Source: a virus. Taken from it: DNA of 64,000 nt. Position numbers and translations under genes: made by a program. Where the stretch lies: positions 124,001 through 188,000 of the IMG/VR virus record IMGVR_UViG_3300032236_001024. The stretch is one strand, 5' to 3'. The notes beneath the pieces were generated by a model, which saw only the letters and a list, made by a program, of their open reading frames with translations, had not been told where the DNA came from and made no database searches. Numbering within the stretch: position 1 is the stretch's first letter; each line of letters starts with the position of its first letter. Below, in pieces: positions 38,370 to 46,332 of this stretch.

Positions 38370-38428
38370 AAAAACTGTTGTGGGCTAACCGTGGACCCAC
38401 ACGAGTCTATTTAGCGACCAACCTATAT

Positions 38429-38503
38429 TGGCTCCCCCGCTTGGACTCGAACCAAGGACCATTCGATTAACAGTCGAATGCTCTACCAACTGAGCTACAG
38501 GGA
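38429..38503 (-). tRNA. tRNA-Asn (anticodon GUU)
   Basis: Anticodon arm TTCGA-CTGTTAA-TCGAA, T arm CTTGG-TTCGAGT-CCAAG, G73, encoded CCA. Acceptor TCCCTGT/CGGGGGA has two mismatches at the inner end. Confidence 0.88.
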
Positions 38504-38510
38504 AAAATAC

Positions 38511-38759
38511 TTAGTTACAAACTCGACGCTCGATGTAATCACCACGATGTGTACGATCCCATGTAATATAACAATGAGGACGACGAGGCGGAACAACTAC
38601 ATAAGTAGGCTGTTCGACATAAACTGGACGAGGAGGAGGAGCAGTAAGTGCTGAACCTACAATCGCACCAGCAACACCAGCTGTAGCCAATTGCTGTTCT
38701 CTTGCCGTACAGCCAGCTAATGATACAGCAACTGCACCAATAATCAAGAACTTTTTCAT
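38511..38759 (-). CDS. Small outer-membrane-type lipoprotein
   Basis: An 82-residue protein with lipobox VSLAGC (Cys17). A short Gly/Ala-rich segment (ATAGVAGAIVGSALTAPPP, resembling a glycine-zipper start) is followed by a Pro/Val-rich stretch (YVVVPPRRPHC) and two cysteines likely in a disulfide (HCYIT and RRVCN). Similar tiny lipoproteins occur in Hyphomicrobiales. It might be a lysis-inhibition or exclusion lipoprotein. Its start overlaps the stop of the gene upstream by one base. Confidence 0.75.
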   Translation of the reverse strand: MKKFLIIGAVAVSLAGCTAREQQLATAGVAGAIVGSALTAPPPRPVYVEQPTYVVVPPRRPHCYITWDRTHRGDYIERRVCN

Positions 38760-38947
38760 TACTTCTTATCCACTACTTCAAGATCAAGACCAGCTGCACG
38801 AAGCCAAGTGTTGAGATTATCCCTCACTTCTTCTACAGGGCGATTTTCCCAATTCATGCTAACAGAAACAATATCGTCATGTGTGTTAGCATCACGAAGA
38901 GTGTAGCTCACGTTGTAGTTGTCTTTTGTCTTACTTGCTTTTGCCAT
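38759..38947 (-). CDS. 62-residue hypothetical protein, paralogue of 37917-38135
   Basis: Starts MAKASKTKDNYNVSYTLRDA and ends RAAGLDLEVVDKK. Shares YxVxYTL, the acidic middle and L(K/R)AAG with the 72-residue protein. First gene behind an early promoter and minus-strand late motif. Confidence 0.66.
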   Translation of the reverse strand: MAKASKTKDNYNVSYTLRDANTHDDIVSVSMNWENRPVEEVRDNLNTWLRAAGLDLEVVDKK

Positions 38948-38979
38948 TTTAAAACTCCATGTTATAAGGGCGAACCGTG

Positions 38980-38991
38980 TATTTATAAATA
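38980..38991. promoter_or_regulatory. Divergent T4-type late promoters
   Basis: TATTTATAAATA again: minus-strand TATAAATA (38987..38980) and plus-strand TATAAATA (38984-38991), between the 62-residue gene and the plus-strand ADP-ribosyltransferase-like genes. Confidence 0.75.
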
Positions 38992-39017
38992 CTACATCAA
39001 ATCAATCTCAATGTCAA
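38989..39017 (-). promoter_or_regulatory. Early promoter
   Basis: Minus strand TTGACA (39017..39012), 17-base spacer, TAGTAT (38994..38989), overlapping the divergent late motifs; reads into the 62-residue and lipoprotein genes. Confidence 0.72.
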
Positions 39018-39027
39018 TAGGGTTATA

Positions 39028-39849
39028 ATGAAAACTTTCAAATTATTTGTCGAAGAAAAAAATAAAGAAATACCTTGTGTGATAATTCATCAGGGCGAAC
39101 ATTCTATTTCTAAAAGCGACATTAAAGAAGCATGGGGTGAGGGTAATGAGTGGGTTCATTCAGAGGCAGATCATAAAAAACATGATAAAGCCTTAGCAAA
39201 AATAAGTAATGATGCCAACTCACATATTGGCAAAACTTCAGGGATAGTTCAAAAAGAAATGGAACAAAGACATTCGTTTTCAAGAGTGTCATTAGATGAA
39301 ATGAATGCTGTTAAAAAATACACAAATCATAGTAGAACTTTAAATGATACTCTTTATAATAGCCATGTAGATAAAAAACCTTTGGATGGCTATTATACTA
39401 ATAAAATAAAAGATTTAGATTCTGCCGTAACACGTTATAAACTACACACACCTTTAACTGTATTTTCTGGTGTAAAATTTCATCCAGAAAAAGAAGCTTC
39501 TAAAACTCCATCAAGACAAGTTCATCTTCCAGCATACACTTCTACATCATTAGATTTACCAGTTGCAAGACAATTTGCTTCAGCCCATACACCTAACCCA
39601 GATGATCATGAAAGCGACAGAACTGAACATCATGTATTAGCAATTCATCTTCCAAAAGGACATCATGGATTGTATATTGGAAAGATGTCAAAGCATCGTG
39701 GAGAAAAAGAATTCCTTTTACCAAGACATACAAGATTAAGAATTAGTAGTAAACCACCAATTATAGCGACTCATCCAACATTAAAAGGTCACACAGTACA
39801 TGTATGGGATGCTCATGTCGTAAGGAGAAATAAAGATGAAAACTTTTAA
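39028..39849 (+). CDS. ADP-ribosyltransferase-fold protein with capsid-targeting-like leader
   Basis: A 273-residue protein. The N-terminus MKTFKLFVEEKNKE closely resembles the T4 internal-protein leader (MKTYQEFIAE), which targets proteins into the prohead and is cut after a hydrophobic-x-Glu. The rest has an R-S-E-type ART pattern: LTVFSGVKF (strand where the Arg is expected), AYTSTSLD (Ser-Thr-Ser) and GEKEFLLPRHTRLRI (Glu-x-Glu). The usual Arg is absent. T4 Alt/ModA-type ARTs modify host RNA polymerase and other proteins on injection; an analogous role is likely. It overlaps its paralogue by 14 bases. Confidence 0.78.
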   Translation: MKTFKLFVEEKNKEIPCVIIHQGEHSISKSDIKEAWGEGNEWVHSEADHKKHDKALAKISNDANSHIGKTSGIVQKEMEQRHSFSRVSLDEMNAVKKYTNHSRTLNDTLYNSHVDKKPLDGYYTNKIKDLDSAVTRYKLHTPLTVFSGVKFHPEKEASKTPSRQVHLPAYTSTSLDLPVARQFASAHTPNPDDHESDRTEHHVLAIHLPKGHHGLYIGKMSKHRGEKEFLLPRHTRLRISSKPPIIATHPTLKGHTVHVWDAHVVRRNKDENF

Positions 39850-40819
39850 GAAATTTGTAGATGATAAAAATAATGTTCCTGCGGTATTAATTTCTCAGGG
39901 TAAGCATTCTATTCCTCGTGATTCAAAAGAAAAAGAAGTACCATCATTGATGAACATGCATGGTGGACATGCTAGAGACCCAAAAGACAATGTTCCATCA
40001 TTAATGAATATGCATGGTGGTCATGCAAGAAAACCTGATAAGAAACTTAAAAAAGAAGAATGGGATACCAAAAAAGGTGAGTGGACAGGTGATGCAGCTA
40101 AACATGGTGCAAATAATTCAACACTTAAACATGCGGACTATGCATCTGAACATCAAGATAAGATGGATAATAATGCAAATCCTCATATAGGTAGCAATAC
40201 ACATGAAGTTCAAAGCGAGTTAGAAACTCGTCATGATATGAGTAAACTAGAACCTAATGAAAGAGCAGCTTTAGGACATTATAGCAGTTCTAGTTTTTAT
40301 TTAAACCGTGATTTACATGATGCTCGTGCTGAAGGTAGAGGACCAAGCCCAGAACATAAAGAACAAACAGAACATCTTGACTCAGCTTTAAAAAAACAAA
40401 AACTTTCTTACCCACTCACTGTTCATCATGGTGCATATGCTGATATTGGTAAGGAAGCTGCTAAAACTTCATCAAGAGAAGTTCATGTTCCTTCATATAC
40501 ATCAACATCAATTAAACCTTCTGTAGCAATGAGATTTTCTAATATTCATCATGATCCACAAACAGGTAAAAGTGTGACTCATGTTCTTAGAATTCATCTT
40601 CCAAAAGGTCATCATGGAATTTATCTTGGTACACGTTCACAATTTTCAAATGAACATGAATTTCTTATGCCAAGAAATACTAGACTTAGAGTAGCTCAAC
40701 ACCCAGAAATTCATCCACATCGTCATGATAAAGATACTGAAGTTCATGTATGGGATGCTCATCCTGTTGAACATCATGAAGACGATCATGGTCAAAAGAG
40801 TTTTGATTTCAATAAGTAA
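39836..40819 (+). CDS. Second ADP-ribosyltransferase-fold protein with capsid-targeting-like leader
   Basis: A 327-residue paralogue of the preceding gene (MKTFKKFVDDKNN leader; SQGKHSI against HQGEHSI). It carries two tandem copies of VPSLMNMHGGHAR at residues about 35-65, absent from its neighbour, then a His-rich body with LTVHHGAYADIG, SYTSTSIK and NEHEFLMPRNTRLRV. As in the first copy the ART Ser-Thr-Ser and Glu-x-Glu are kept and the Arg strand is changed (HHG). Likely packaged and injected; catalysis is uncertain. Confidence 0.77.
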   Translation: MKTFKKFVDDKNNVPAVLISQGKHSIPRDSKEKEVPSLMNMHGGHARDPKDNVPSLMNMHGGHARKPDKKLKKEEWDTKKGEWTGDAAKHGANNSTLKHADYASEHQDKMDNNANPHIGSNTHEVQSELETRHDMSKLEPNERAALGHYSSSSFYLNRDLHDARAEGRGPSPEHKEQTEHLDSALKKQKLSYPLTVHHGAYADIGKEAAKTSSREVHVPSYTSTSIKPSVAMRFSNIHHDPQTGKSVTHVLRIHLPKGHHGIYLGTRSQFSNEHEFLMPRNTRLRVAQHPEIHPHRHDKDTEVHVWDAHPVEHHEDDHGQKSFDFNK

Positions 40820-40822
40820 TTA

Positions 40823-40843
40823 GTGGGGGTCTAGTGCCCCCAC
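40823..40843. terminator. Stem-loop between convergent genes
   Basis: GTGGGGG/CCCCCAC (40823-40829 and 40837-40843) with a seven-base loop, between the plus-strand ART gene and the minus-strand 108-residue gene, whose stop lies in the loop. No strong U-run, but position suits a shared terminator. Confidence 0.6.
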
Positions 40844-41157
40844 CTATCTTCATTACGTTGATAATCATAATGAAGACCCCAGAAATTAGCATAAAGATCA
40901 TGTAGATCATAATCATTGACACTATTCTTAAAATTATCATACTTTATATTCATGATTGAATCAGCAACAAGCTTTGCAAATTCTTCCTTTGAACAGAAAA
41001 CACGATAATTATAATCGGTAGAACCACCAACGATAATTTCCTTATCAGGAAAAATGTTTTCAATATCTTTCCTACGCCTTGCACGAACAACTAGACCATT
41101 AGGATCAGCACGATCCTGAACCGCAGAACAAAACCCATCATTAAAGCAGAACCACAT
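40831..41157 (-). CDS. 108-residue conserved phage protein
   Basis: A protein starting MWFCFNDGFCSAVQDRADPN and continuing LVVRARRRKDIENIFPDKEI, GSTDYNYRVF and an end rich in Tyr, Asn and Trp. This FNDGF...VRARR..DIE..FP..E....TDY.YR pattern recurs in many tailed phages and a few bacteria without known function. It lies three bases after the kinase-like gene. Confidence 0.7.
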   Translation of the reverse strand: MWFCFNDGFCSAVQDRADPNGLVVRARRRKDIENIFPDKEIIVGGSTDYNYRVFCSKEEFAKLVADSIMNIKYDNFKNSVNDYDLHDLYANFWGLHYDYQRNEDRWGH

Positions 41158-41160
41158 TTT

Positions 41161-42540
41161 TCACTCCTTATATGTGTCTAGCAACTTCTTTTTTCTCTCC
41201 ATGAAATTCTTGTGCAAGTCTTGCCAATTAGAAAGTCCAGAGTTTTTAAAAAGGCTATGAACGTGAGTATCGTCCATCTTCCTTACACTGTCAAGTCCTT
41301 TTTTCTCAGCTTCCGGATGTTGTGCAAAAACACTTTTAAACACATGACCAGATGCTTGATTGTTGTCTCTCAATGATTGATGTTCGCCAATATCAGGACC
41401 ATAATCTTTATGACCACCTCTGGCTCTGAATTCGAATGATCCGCCATGATCAATAGCATGAAGATCACCATTCTTGTGCTTCATAATATTATCGTGTTCC
41501 AAACCAACAATATCCCAATTCTTAGTCAATGTAGCAGCATGATACATCTTACCAATATGATGTGCTTGCTCTGGAGTTGTATCATTAAACTCTCTTGGTT
41601 TCATTGATTTTAAATCAGGATTGTATTTCGTAACAATAGCATGTCTACCATTGATCATTTCATGCTTTGGTTGAAGAGTATGAATACCCATATGATGATA
41701 TATTTGACCAGTCAAAGCTTCTGACTTTGCCTGATCTCCATTATTGTAGTATTTTATATAATACTTTTTACCATTTTTGTCAGTATGAATTCCACCTTCA
41801 TTGGAACCCATCTGTGTTCCTCCTTCTGGTGTATATGTAGTATCTTCTTTGAAATAGATATCATATGTACTTTCAACAAAGAAACTCTCATGCATTGAGA
41901 CTTGTGAAGGCGCATCACCTTTTCTCTTTGGTGCAGTTTCAGGTGTGTGATATTCAATCTTTCCACGAAGATAAGCACGATGCCCATGCAATGTAACTTC
42001 TTCTGCAGAACGAATAGCTCGACCTTTTTCATCAACAAAAAGATGATGACGCTTTGGATTGAAGCCAGCAACAACACCATTGAAGTTGTGTGATGCATCA
42101 TGATACTCACCATCTACTGATGCCATAGGAAACTTGTTTTGTGTTCCAGTAGCAATAGCTTCACGCCCTTTTTGATGAACATTGAAGTGAGCATTACGAA
42201 GAGTCACAACATGACCATATTGTTGTGCTTCACCACCATAGAAACCTCTACCCTGACGATACCCACTCTTGTTAGTGGGTTTATGCATCGTTAAAACAGG
42301 AACACCAGTGTTGTTCAAAACATTGATGTTAAGACGAACTCCAGTGAGATCACCGTTTTTCTTCTTGATACCCTTAGCCATAATACGCTTAGAGGTTGTG
42401 TCAGTGTTCAAAGCTTTCTGAACTTCATCATCAGAATGAAGTTTTCCTTCTGGTGCAGAACGATTTTTATACAAAGGACTTTCTTCTGCTTGAACAATTT
42501 TTCCTTGTCTTTCTTCTAAGAAGAGTTTAAACGATTTCAT
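41161..42540 (-). CDS. Probable packaged protein with kinase-like C-terminal domain
   Basis: A 459-residue protein. The leader MKSFKLFLEERQGK matches the capsid-targeting pattern. An N-terminal domain (about 30-210; GVRLNINVLNNTGVPVLTMH, KFPMASVDGEYHD) precedes a HipA/PI-kinase-like domain (about 245-440): KYYIKYYNNGDQAKSEALTG (ATP-binding Lys and Glu), a hinge near HAIVTKYNPDL, LTKNWDIVGLEHDNIMKHKN (catalytic-loop-like D....HDN) and AIDHGGSFEFRA (metal Asp). Such kinase-like domains occur in phage virion proteins. It may phosphorylate host targets after injection, or serve structurally. Confidence 0.75.
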   Translation of the reverse strand: MKSFKLFLEERQGKIVQAEESPLYKNRSAPEGKLHSDDEVQKALNTDTTSKRIMAKGIKKKNGDLTGVRLNINVLNNTGVPVLTMHKPTNKSGYRQGRGFYGGEAQQYGHVVTLRNAHFNVHQKGREAIATGTQNKFPMASVDGEYHDASHNFNGVVAGFNPKRHHLFVDEKGRAIRSAEEVTLHGHRAYLRGKIEYHTPETAPKRKGDAPSQVSMHESFFVESTYDIYFKEDTTYTPEGGTQMGSNEGGIHTDKNGKKYYIKYYNNGDQAKSEALTGQIYHHMGIHTLQPKHEMINGRHAIVTKYNPDLKSMKPREFNDTTPEQAHHIGKMYHAATLTKNWDIVGLEHDNIMKHKNGDLHAIDHGGSFEFRARGGHKDYGPDIGEHQSLRDNNQASGHVFKSVFAQHPEAEKKGLDSVRKMDDTHVHSLFKNSGLSNWQDLHKNFMERKKKLLDTYKE

Positions 42541-42571
42541 GGTAGTCAGGCTCCTTAATATTATTGAATAT

Positions 42572-43093
42572 TTAGGTCTTTGTTAATTTGACCTGAAGAC
42601 ATTCAGTTATAGGAACCTGACGTACATACTCACCTTCCGCCTTACGGTTTGACCAAGGCTTCAAAGGATATTCAAGAATTTTACGACTATCAATCACAAC
42701 AGCCCTTGTGCATTCTTTGTTTAGTTGAACGTATGACACGCCATACTTTTCATGAAGCTTGAAAGGAATTTTCTTGGTGAAGCTTTTCTCACGCCTCCAC
42801 TGATGATCTTTGCGTTCGATGCAGTTGATCTCACGGAAAGGAAACTTGATATCACCTTGCCAGTTACCATGACGAACCTCAATCTCCCAGCAATGAACAA
42901 CTTCATCCTTATCATTCAACGTCAGAAGATCGATACCATGAGCATTGGGATTATCGATGGTACGAAACTTGTCAAACTTTTTATTGAGGAATTCCTTCAT
43001 GGCGTCACGCCCAAGCTGGTCATACTGAATGTGGTCAGCACGATCAAACTTCTTGATTACCCCAACCATCCCACGCCGTTCTGCTTCGCTCAT
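42572..43093 (-). CDS. Putative nuclease-like protein
   Basis: A 173-residue basic protein. HGIDLLTLND followed by HCWEIEVRHGNWQ gives Asp...Glu-x-Glu-Val-Arg on adjacent strands, similar to a PD-(D/E)xK core with Arg in place of Lys. Basic patches (RKDHQWRREKSF, PWSNRKAEG) would suit DNA binding. The assignment is tentative. An early promoter is directly upstream. Confidence 0.55.
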   Translation of the reverse strand: MSEAERRGMVGVIKKFDRADHIQYDQLGRDAMKEFLNKKFDKFRTIDNPNAHGIDLLTLNDKDEVVHCWEIEVRHGNWQGDIKFPFREINCIERKDHQWRREKSFTKKIPFKLHEKYGVSYVQLNKECTRAVVIDSRKILEYPLKPWSNRKAEGEYVRQVPITECLQVKLTKT

Positions 43094-43112
43094 GATCGCC
43101 TCCTGTACCTAT

Positions 43113-43141
43113 TTTATACCACACATCAAAGACTATTGCAA
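43113..43141 (-). promoter_or_regulatory. Early promoter
   Basis: Minus strand TTGCAA (43141..43136), 17-base spacer, TATAAA (43118..43113), overlapping the end of the upstream glycosyltransferase gene and 20 bases before the nuclease-like gene. Confidence 0.65.
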
Positions 43142-43938
43142 TAGTCAAATGCAGCCTTAAATGTAACATTTTCTGTAAGATTGTATGCTTGTTTTGCTAA
43201 ATGACAATGTTCACTTTCATACCATTCAGGGTCCATCAAAAAATGAGTTCCCCTATTTTCTTGAGCATCTCTTTTATTAATTCTTTTACCAAATTGCTCA
43301 ATTCTTTTTGTCATGTTTTCATTCCAAGGACAAAATTTGTATTTCAATGTGAAAATACTATCTGATGTTATCATACCAGTATTATTATGCAATGCATGTC
43401 TTCCTATTGAATAACACCCACTACTCATATTATGATAATATCTACTATACAATATATAATACAAATCATTTGTCAAACCAGAATTGACATCATTTGCTGT
43501 ATAATTGTTTATCATACCATGATGTTTTTGCTCTATTAATGATTTAGAATGTGTTGGCAAATCTTTTAAATTTTCATCTACCATGCATACTGCATGTGTC
43601 TTCAAATAATTTGCATTATTTTTTTGCATATAATCATTAACATCATTCAATGACATGGATGTTAAAAGAAATTCGCCTACAGTGAGAGCTATCTTAAATC
43701 CTTCAACTGTAGTTTCATGTTCTTTAACTTCATTATCAATTGCTTGAGCATCAAAATCATTAGTAGTTGTATCGACAATCTTCCAATTAGAAGGACATAG
43801 TTCTTTGCATATCTCTAATGATCTATCTGTTGAATTATGATTGATCATGATACCATAATCAAACAACTTTTTGTGATGATTAATCCACCATGGTAAAAGA
43901 TATTCTTCATTATAGAAGTGTGTGATGACTGTATTCAT
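43126..43938 (-). CDS. GT2-like glycosyltransferase, tandem copy 3
   Basis: A 270-residue protein starting at MNTVITHFYNEEYLLPWWIN, a start shared by all three tandem copies. The Glyco_tranf_2_4-type core is HFYNEEYLLPWWI, GIMINHNSTDRSLEI and VGEFLLTSM. No membrane segment. The start overlaps the stop of copy 2 by four bases. Identity among the copies is moderate, so the duplication is not very recent. Likely modifies LPS, capsule or a virion glycan. Confidence 0.77.
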   Translation of the reverse strand: MNTVITHFYNEEYLLPWWINHHKKLFDYGIMINHNSTDRSLEICKELCPSNWKIVDTTTNDFDAQAIDNEVKEHETTVEGFKIALTVGEFLLTSMSLNDVNDYMQKNNANYLKTHAVCMVDENLKDLPTHSKSLIEQKHHGMINNYTANDVNSGLTNDLYYILYSRYYHNMSSGCYSIGRHALHNNTGMITSDSIFTLKYKFCPWNENMTKRIEQFGKRINKRDAQENRGTHFLMDPEWYESEHCHLAKQAYNLTENVTFKAAFDYCNSL

Positions 43939-44735
43939 ATGTAACTCATACAATAATTGTGAGCGTTTAAAAACGATATATCAGTTCTAAGATCATAAGC
44001 ATATTGTGAATAATGTATATGATTTTTATCAATATCTTCTAATGATACTAAATGAGTGTTGCCTCTACCTTGATTTAAATCAGATTGTGGTACTCTTTCA
44101 CCAATTTGAAGCATTCTTTTTTTAAGATTTTCATTCCAAGGTGAATATTTATATTTTAAAGTAAAAACATTTGTTACTCCAGAATGAATCATATCATGAA
44201 CCATGTGTCTTCCTGGGGTATATTTTCCAAATGGCTGATTGTGATAAAATCTTCCGTATACCAATTTAAAATTTTCATTCCATCCATAAATTGTTGGGCA
44301 ATCTTCAATCACGCCATGATATTTTTGAAAAAAAAGAGGATAATCATATGATGGTAATTCATCTGAATACATATCAACCATACGCACACCAATTGTTTTT
44401 ATACATTGCACGTTAAAATGTTTCATATAATCATTTAAATTATTTAATGATATTGGAGTTAGAAAAAATTCTGTGGTGGTTAAAGCTATTTTAAATCCTT
44501 CTACAGAATTTTCATGAAACTTTACTTCCATATCACATTTTTCAGCATCAAAATTTTCATTGATACTATTAACAATCTTCCAATGTGGAGGACACAATTC
44601 TTTACAAATTTCTAATGATCTGTCTGTAGAATGATAATTGATCATGATACCATAATCAAATAATCTTCTATGATGTTTGATCCACCAAGGTAAAAGATAT
44701 TCTTCATTATAGAAGTGTGTGATGACTGTATTCAT
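43935..44735 (-). CDS. GT2-like glycosyltransferase, tandem copy 2
   Basis: A 266-residue paralogue (MNTVITHFYNEEYLLPWWIK, GIMINYHSTDRSLEICKELC, PPHWKIVNSI). The His/Asn-rich C-terminal half (GKYTPGRHMVHD, KYKYSPWNENL) aligns with both neighbours. One base separates it from copy 1. Confidence 0.77.
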   Translation of the reverse strand: MNTVITHFYNEEYLLPWWIKHHRRLFDYGIMINYHSTDRSLEICKELCPPHWKIVNSINENFDAEKCDMEVKFHENSVEGFKIALTTTEFFLTPISLNNLNDYMKHFNVQCIKTIGVRMVDMYSDELPSYDYPLFFQKYHGVIEDCPTIYGWNENFKLVYGRFYHNQPFGKYTPGRHMVHDMIHSGVTNVFTLKYKYSPWNENLKKRMLQIGERVPQSDLNQGRGNTHLVSLEDIDKNHIHYSQYAYDLRTDISFLNAHNYCMSYI

Positions 44736-44736
44736 T

Positions 44737-45528
44737 TTACAATCTCCTACAATATTCAAACGCTGCATTAAATGAATGATCGTCTCTTAAATCATGAGAT
44801 AAATTTAAGAAATGTTTATACCATCCATTATGATCTTGCGCCGAATGTAGTGGATAATCTGAAGAAGCGTCTCTTACCTTAGATTCATATTTTAAAATTC
44901 TATCAATCGAAATATCATTCCATGGTGAATACTTATATTTCAATACAAAAACATTATTGACATGCATAACATTATCACAATCTACCAGATTATGTCTTCC
45001 CGGCGAATACTTTCCAAATCTGTTATTATGATAGTATCTACCAAAATTGTGATTCCATGCATCAGGCAACCATGGTTGATTTGGATCAACATAATTTCTA
45101 ATTACGCCATGATGCTTTTGTACAAACAATGGTAAACCATGCGATGGTAAATTGTTTGTATCATTATCTACCATACATACACCAGTTGTCTTTAAGTAGT
45201 TTATATTATTATCAATGATAAATTTATTGATATCATTTAACGGACATGGTGGTAATAAAAATTCAGTGACAGTAAGAGCTATCTTAAATCCTTCAACTGT
45301 GCTTTCATGATATTTAACTTCTAAATCATTTGTTGAAGATAAAAAAACTTCGTTTATCGTATCAACAATTTTCCAATGTGGAGGACATAATTCTCTGCAT
45401 ATCTCTACAGAACGATCAGTAGAATCGTAATTAATCATAATACCATGATCAAATATTTTCTTATGATGATCAATCCACCATGCAAGCATATACTCTTCAT
45501 TATAGAAGTGTGTGATAACTGTATTCAT
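44737..45528 (-). CDS. GT2-like glycosyltransferase, tandem copy 1
   Basis: A 263-residue paralogue and the first copy in transcription order, 25 bases downstream of a late promoter motif. It starts MNTVITHFYNEEYMLAWWID, with GIMINYDSTDRSVEICRELC and GKYSPGRHNLVD. The late motif upstream suggests that the trio is made late, perhaps to glycosylate virion or lysing-cell surfaces. Confidence 0.77.
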   Translation of the reverse strand: MNTVITHFYNEEYMLAWWIDHHKKIFDHGIMINYDSTDRSVEICRELCPPHWKIVDTINEVFLSSTNDLEVKYHESTVEGFKIALTVTEFLLPPCPLNDINKFIIDNNINYLKTTGVCMVDNDTNNLPSHGLPLFVQKHHGVIRNYVDPNQPWLPDAWNHNFGRYYHNNRFGKYSPGRHNLVDCDNVMHVNNVFVLKYKYSPWNDISIDRILKYESKVRDASSDYPLHSAQDHNGWYKHFLNLSHDLRDDHSFNAAFEYCRRL

Positions 45529-45552
45529 AACCAACTCCAATATTATATTGGT

Positions 45553-45560
45553 TATTTATA
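45553..45560 (-). promoter_or_regulatory. Late promoter of the glycosyltransferase trio
   Basis: Exact TATAAATA on the minus strand, 25 bases before the first start codon and directly after tRNA-Glu. Confidence 0.68.
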
Positions 45561-45561
45561 A

Positions 45562-45639
45562 TGGTCCTCTGTATCGGATTTGAACCGATGATCTTCACGC
45601 TTGAAAGGCGGATATGTTTGACCGCTACACTAACAGAGG
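45562..45639 (-). tRNA. tRNA-Glu (anticodon UUC)
   Basis: Acceptor CCTCTGT/ACAGAGG with A73 and encoded CCA; anticodon loop CTTTCAA; T arm ATCGG-TTCAAAT-CCGAT. The anticodon stem has one mismatch. Confidence 0.9.
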
Positions 45640-45644
45640 ATATA

Positions 45645-45734
45645 TGGCGGAAGAGGTAGGATTCGAACCCACGATACCCGTTAAGGTATGCTAGTTTTCA
45701 AGACTAGAGCCATCAACCACTCGGCCACTCTTCC
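45645..45734 (-). tRNA. tRNA-Ser (anticodon UGA), copy 2
   Basis: Acceptor GGAAGAG/CTCTTCC with G73 and encoded CCA; anticodon arm CTAGT-CTTGAAA-ACTAG; long variable arm with ACC/GGT pairing; T loop TTCGAAT. A different sequence from copy 1 at 32303, so not a recent duplicate. Confidence 0.92.
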
Positions 45735-45738
45735 ATAT

Positions 45739-45815
45739 TGGTCTTGGCGGAGAGATTCGAACTCCCGACCCTCTGGACCCAAACCAGATGCGCTACCAGA
45801 CTGCGCTACGCCAAG
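45739..45815 (-). tRNA. tRNA-Pro (anticodon UGG)
   Basis: Acceptor CTTGGCG/CGCCAAG with A73 and encoded CCA; anticodon arm TCTGG-TTTGGGT-CCAGA; T loop TTCGAAT. Confidence 0.93.
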
Positions 45816-45824
45816 TTATTCTTT

Positions 45825-45901
45825 TGGTTGGGACAGATGGACTCAAACCATCGACCTCACGATTATCAGTCGTACGCTCTAATCAACTGAGCTATGCCCC
45901 A
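45825..45901 (-). tRNA. tRNA-Ile (anticodon GAU)
   Basis: Acceptor TGGGGCA/TGTCCCA with A73 and encoded CCA; anticodon loop CTGATAA; T loop TTTGAGT. Its 5' end overlaps the last codons of the HNH gene by ten bases. Confidence 0.9.
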
Positions 45902-46290
45902 ATTAAACCTGAATATTTGTGTCTTTCTCTATTACCTTTACCCTTGTTTAAGGCTTTCCATGTCTCAGTAAGAGAATGACAATTCGGACACAAAACTTTT
46001 AAATTTTCTTTTTTACAGTTCGAACAATCACCATCGATATGATCGATTTCTAATGGAGAATTTCCTGTTTTTGGATTAATTTTATTCCAGCCACATTCTA
46101 CACACTGAAAATTTGATTGTTCTAACATATATTTTCTTACAGCTGTTTTAATTCTATATCCAACTTTGTATCCATGATCTGATCCTTTTAACCAATTTTC
46201 TACAACATCACGAGATTTTTTATCTCCTTGACATTTATTACTACAATATTTTCCAGTTTTTATTTCTGTTTTACAATTTAAGCAGTGCAT
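45892..46290 (-). CDS. HNH endonuclease with N-terminal zinc finger
   Basis: A 132-residue protein. MHCLNCKTEIKTGKYCSNKC is a four-cysteine zinc finger. The HNH core follows: FQCVECGWNKINP, PLEIDHIDGDCSNCKKENL and LCPNCHSLTETW, with the catalytic DHIDGD and the CxxC pairs. It is a small phage homing endonuclease embedded in the tRNA array, overlapping tRNA-Ile at its end, and has its own TATAAATA motif. Such enzymes drive spread of their own locus, here tRNA genes. Confidence 0.87.
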   Translation of the reverse strand: MHCLNCKTEIKTGKYCSNKCQGDKKSRDVVENWLKGSDHGYKVGYRIKTAVRKYMLEQSNFQCVECGWNKINPKTGNSPLEIDHIDGDCSNCKKENLKVLCPNCHSLTETWKALNKGKGNRERHKYSGLIGA

Positions 46291-46321
46291 CTAAACCTCC
46301 GAGTTTACAGCCTTCTGCTTT

Positions 46322-46329
46322 TATTTATA
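46322..46329 (-). promoter_or_regulatory. Late promoter motif before HNH gene
   Basis: Exact TATAAATA on the minus strand, 32 bases before the HNH start, between tRNA-Lys and HNH. Confidence 0.6.
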
Positions 46330-46332
46330 AAA

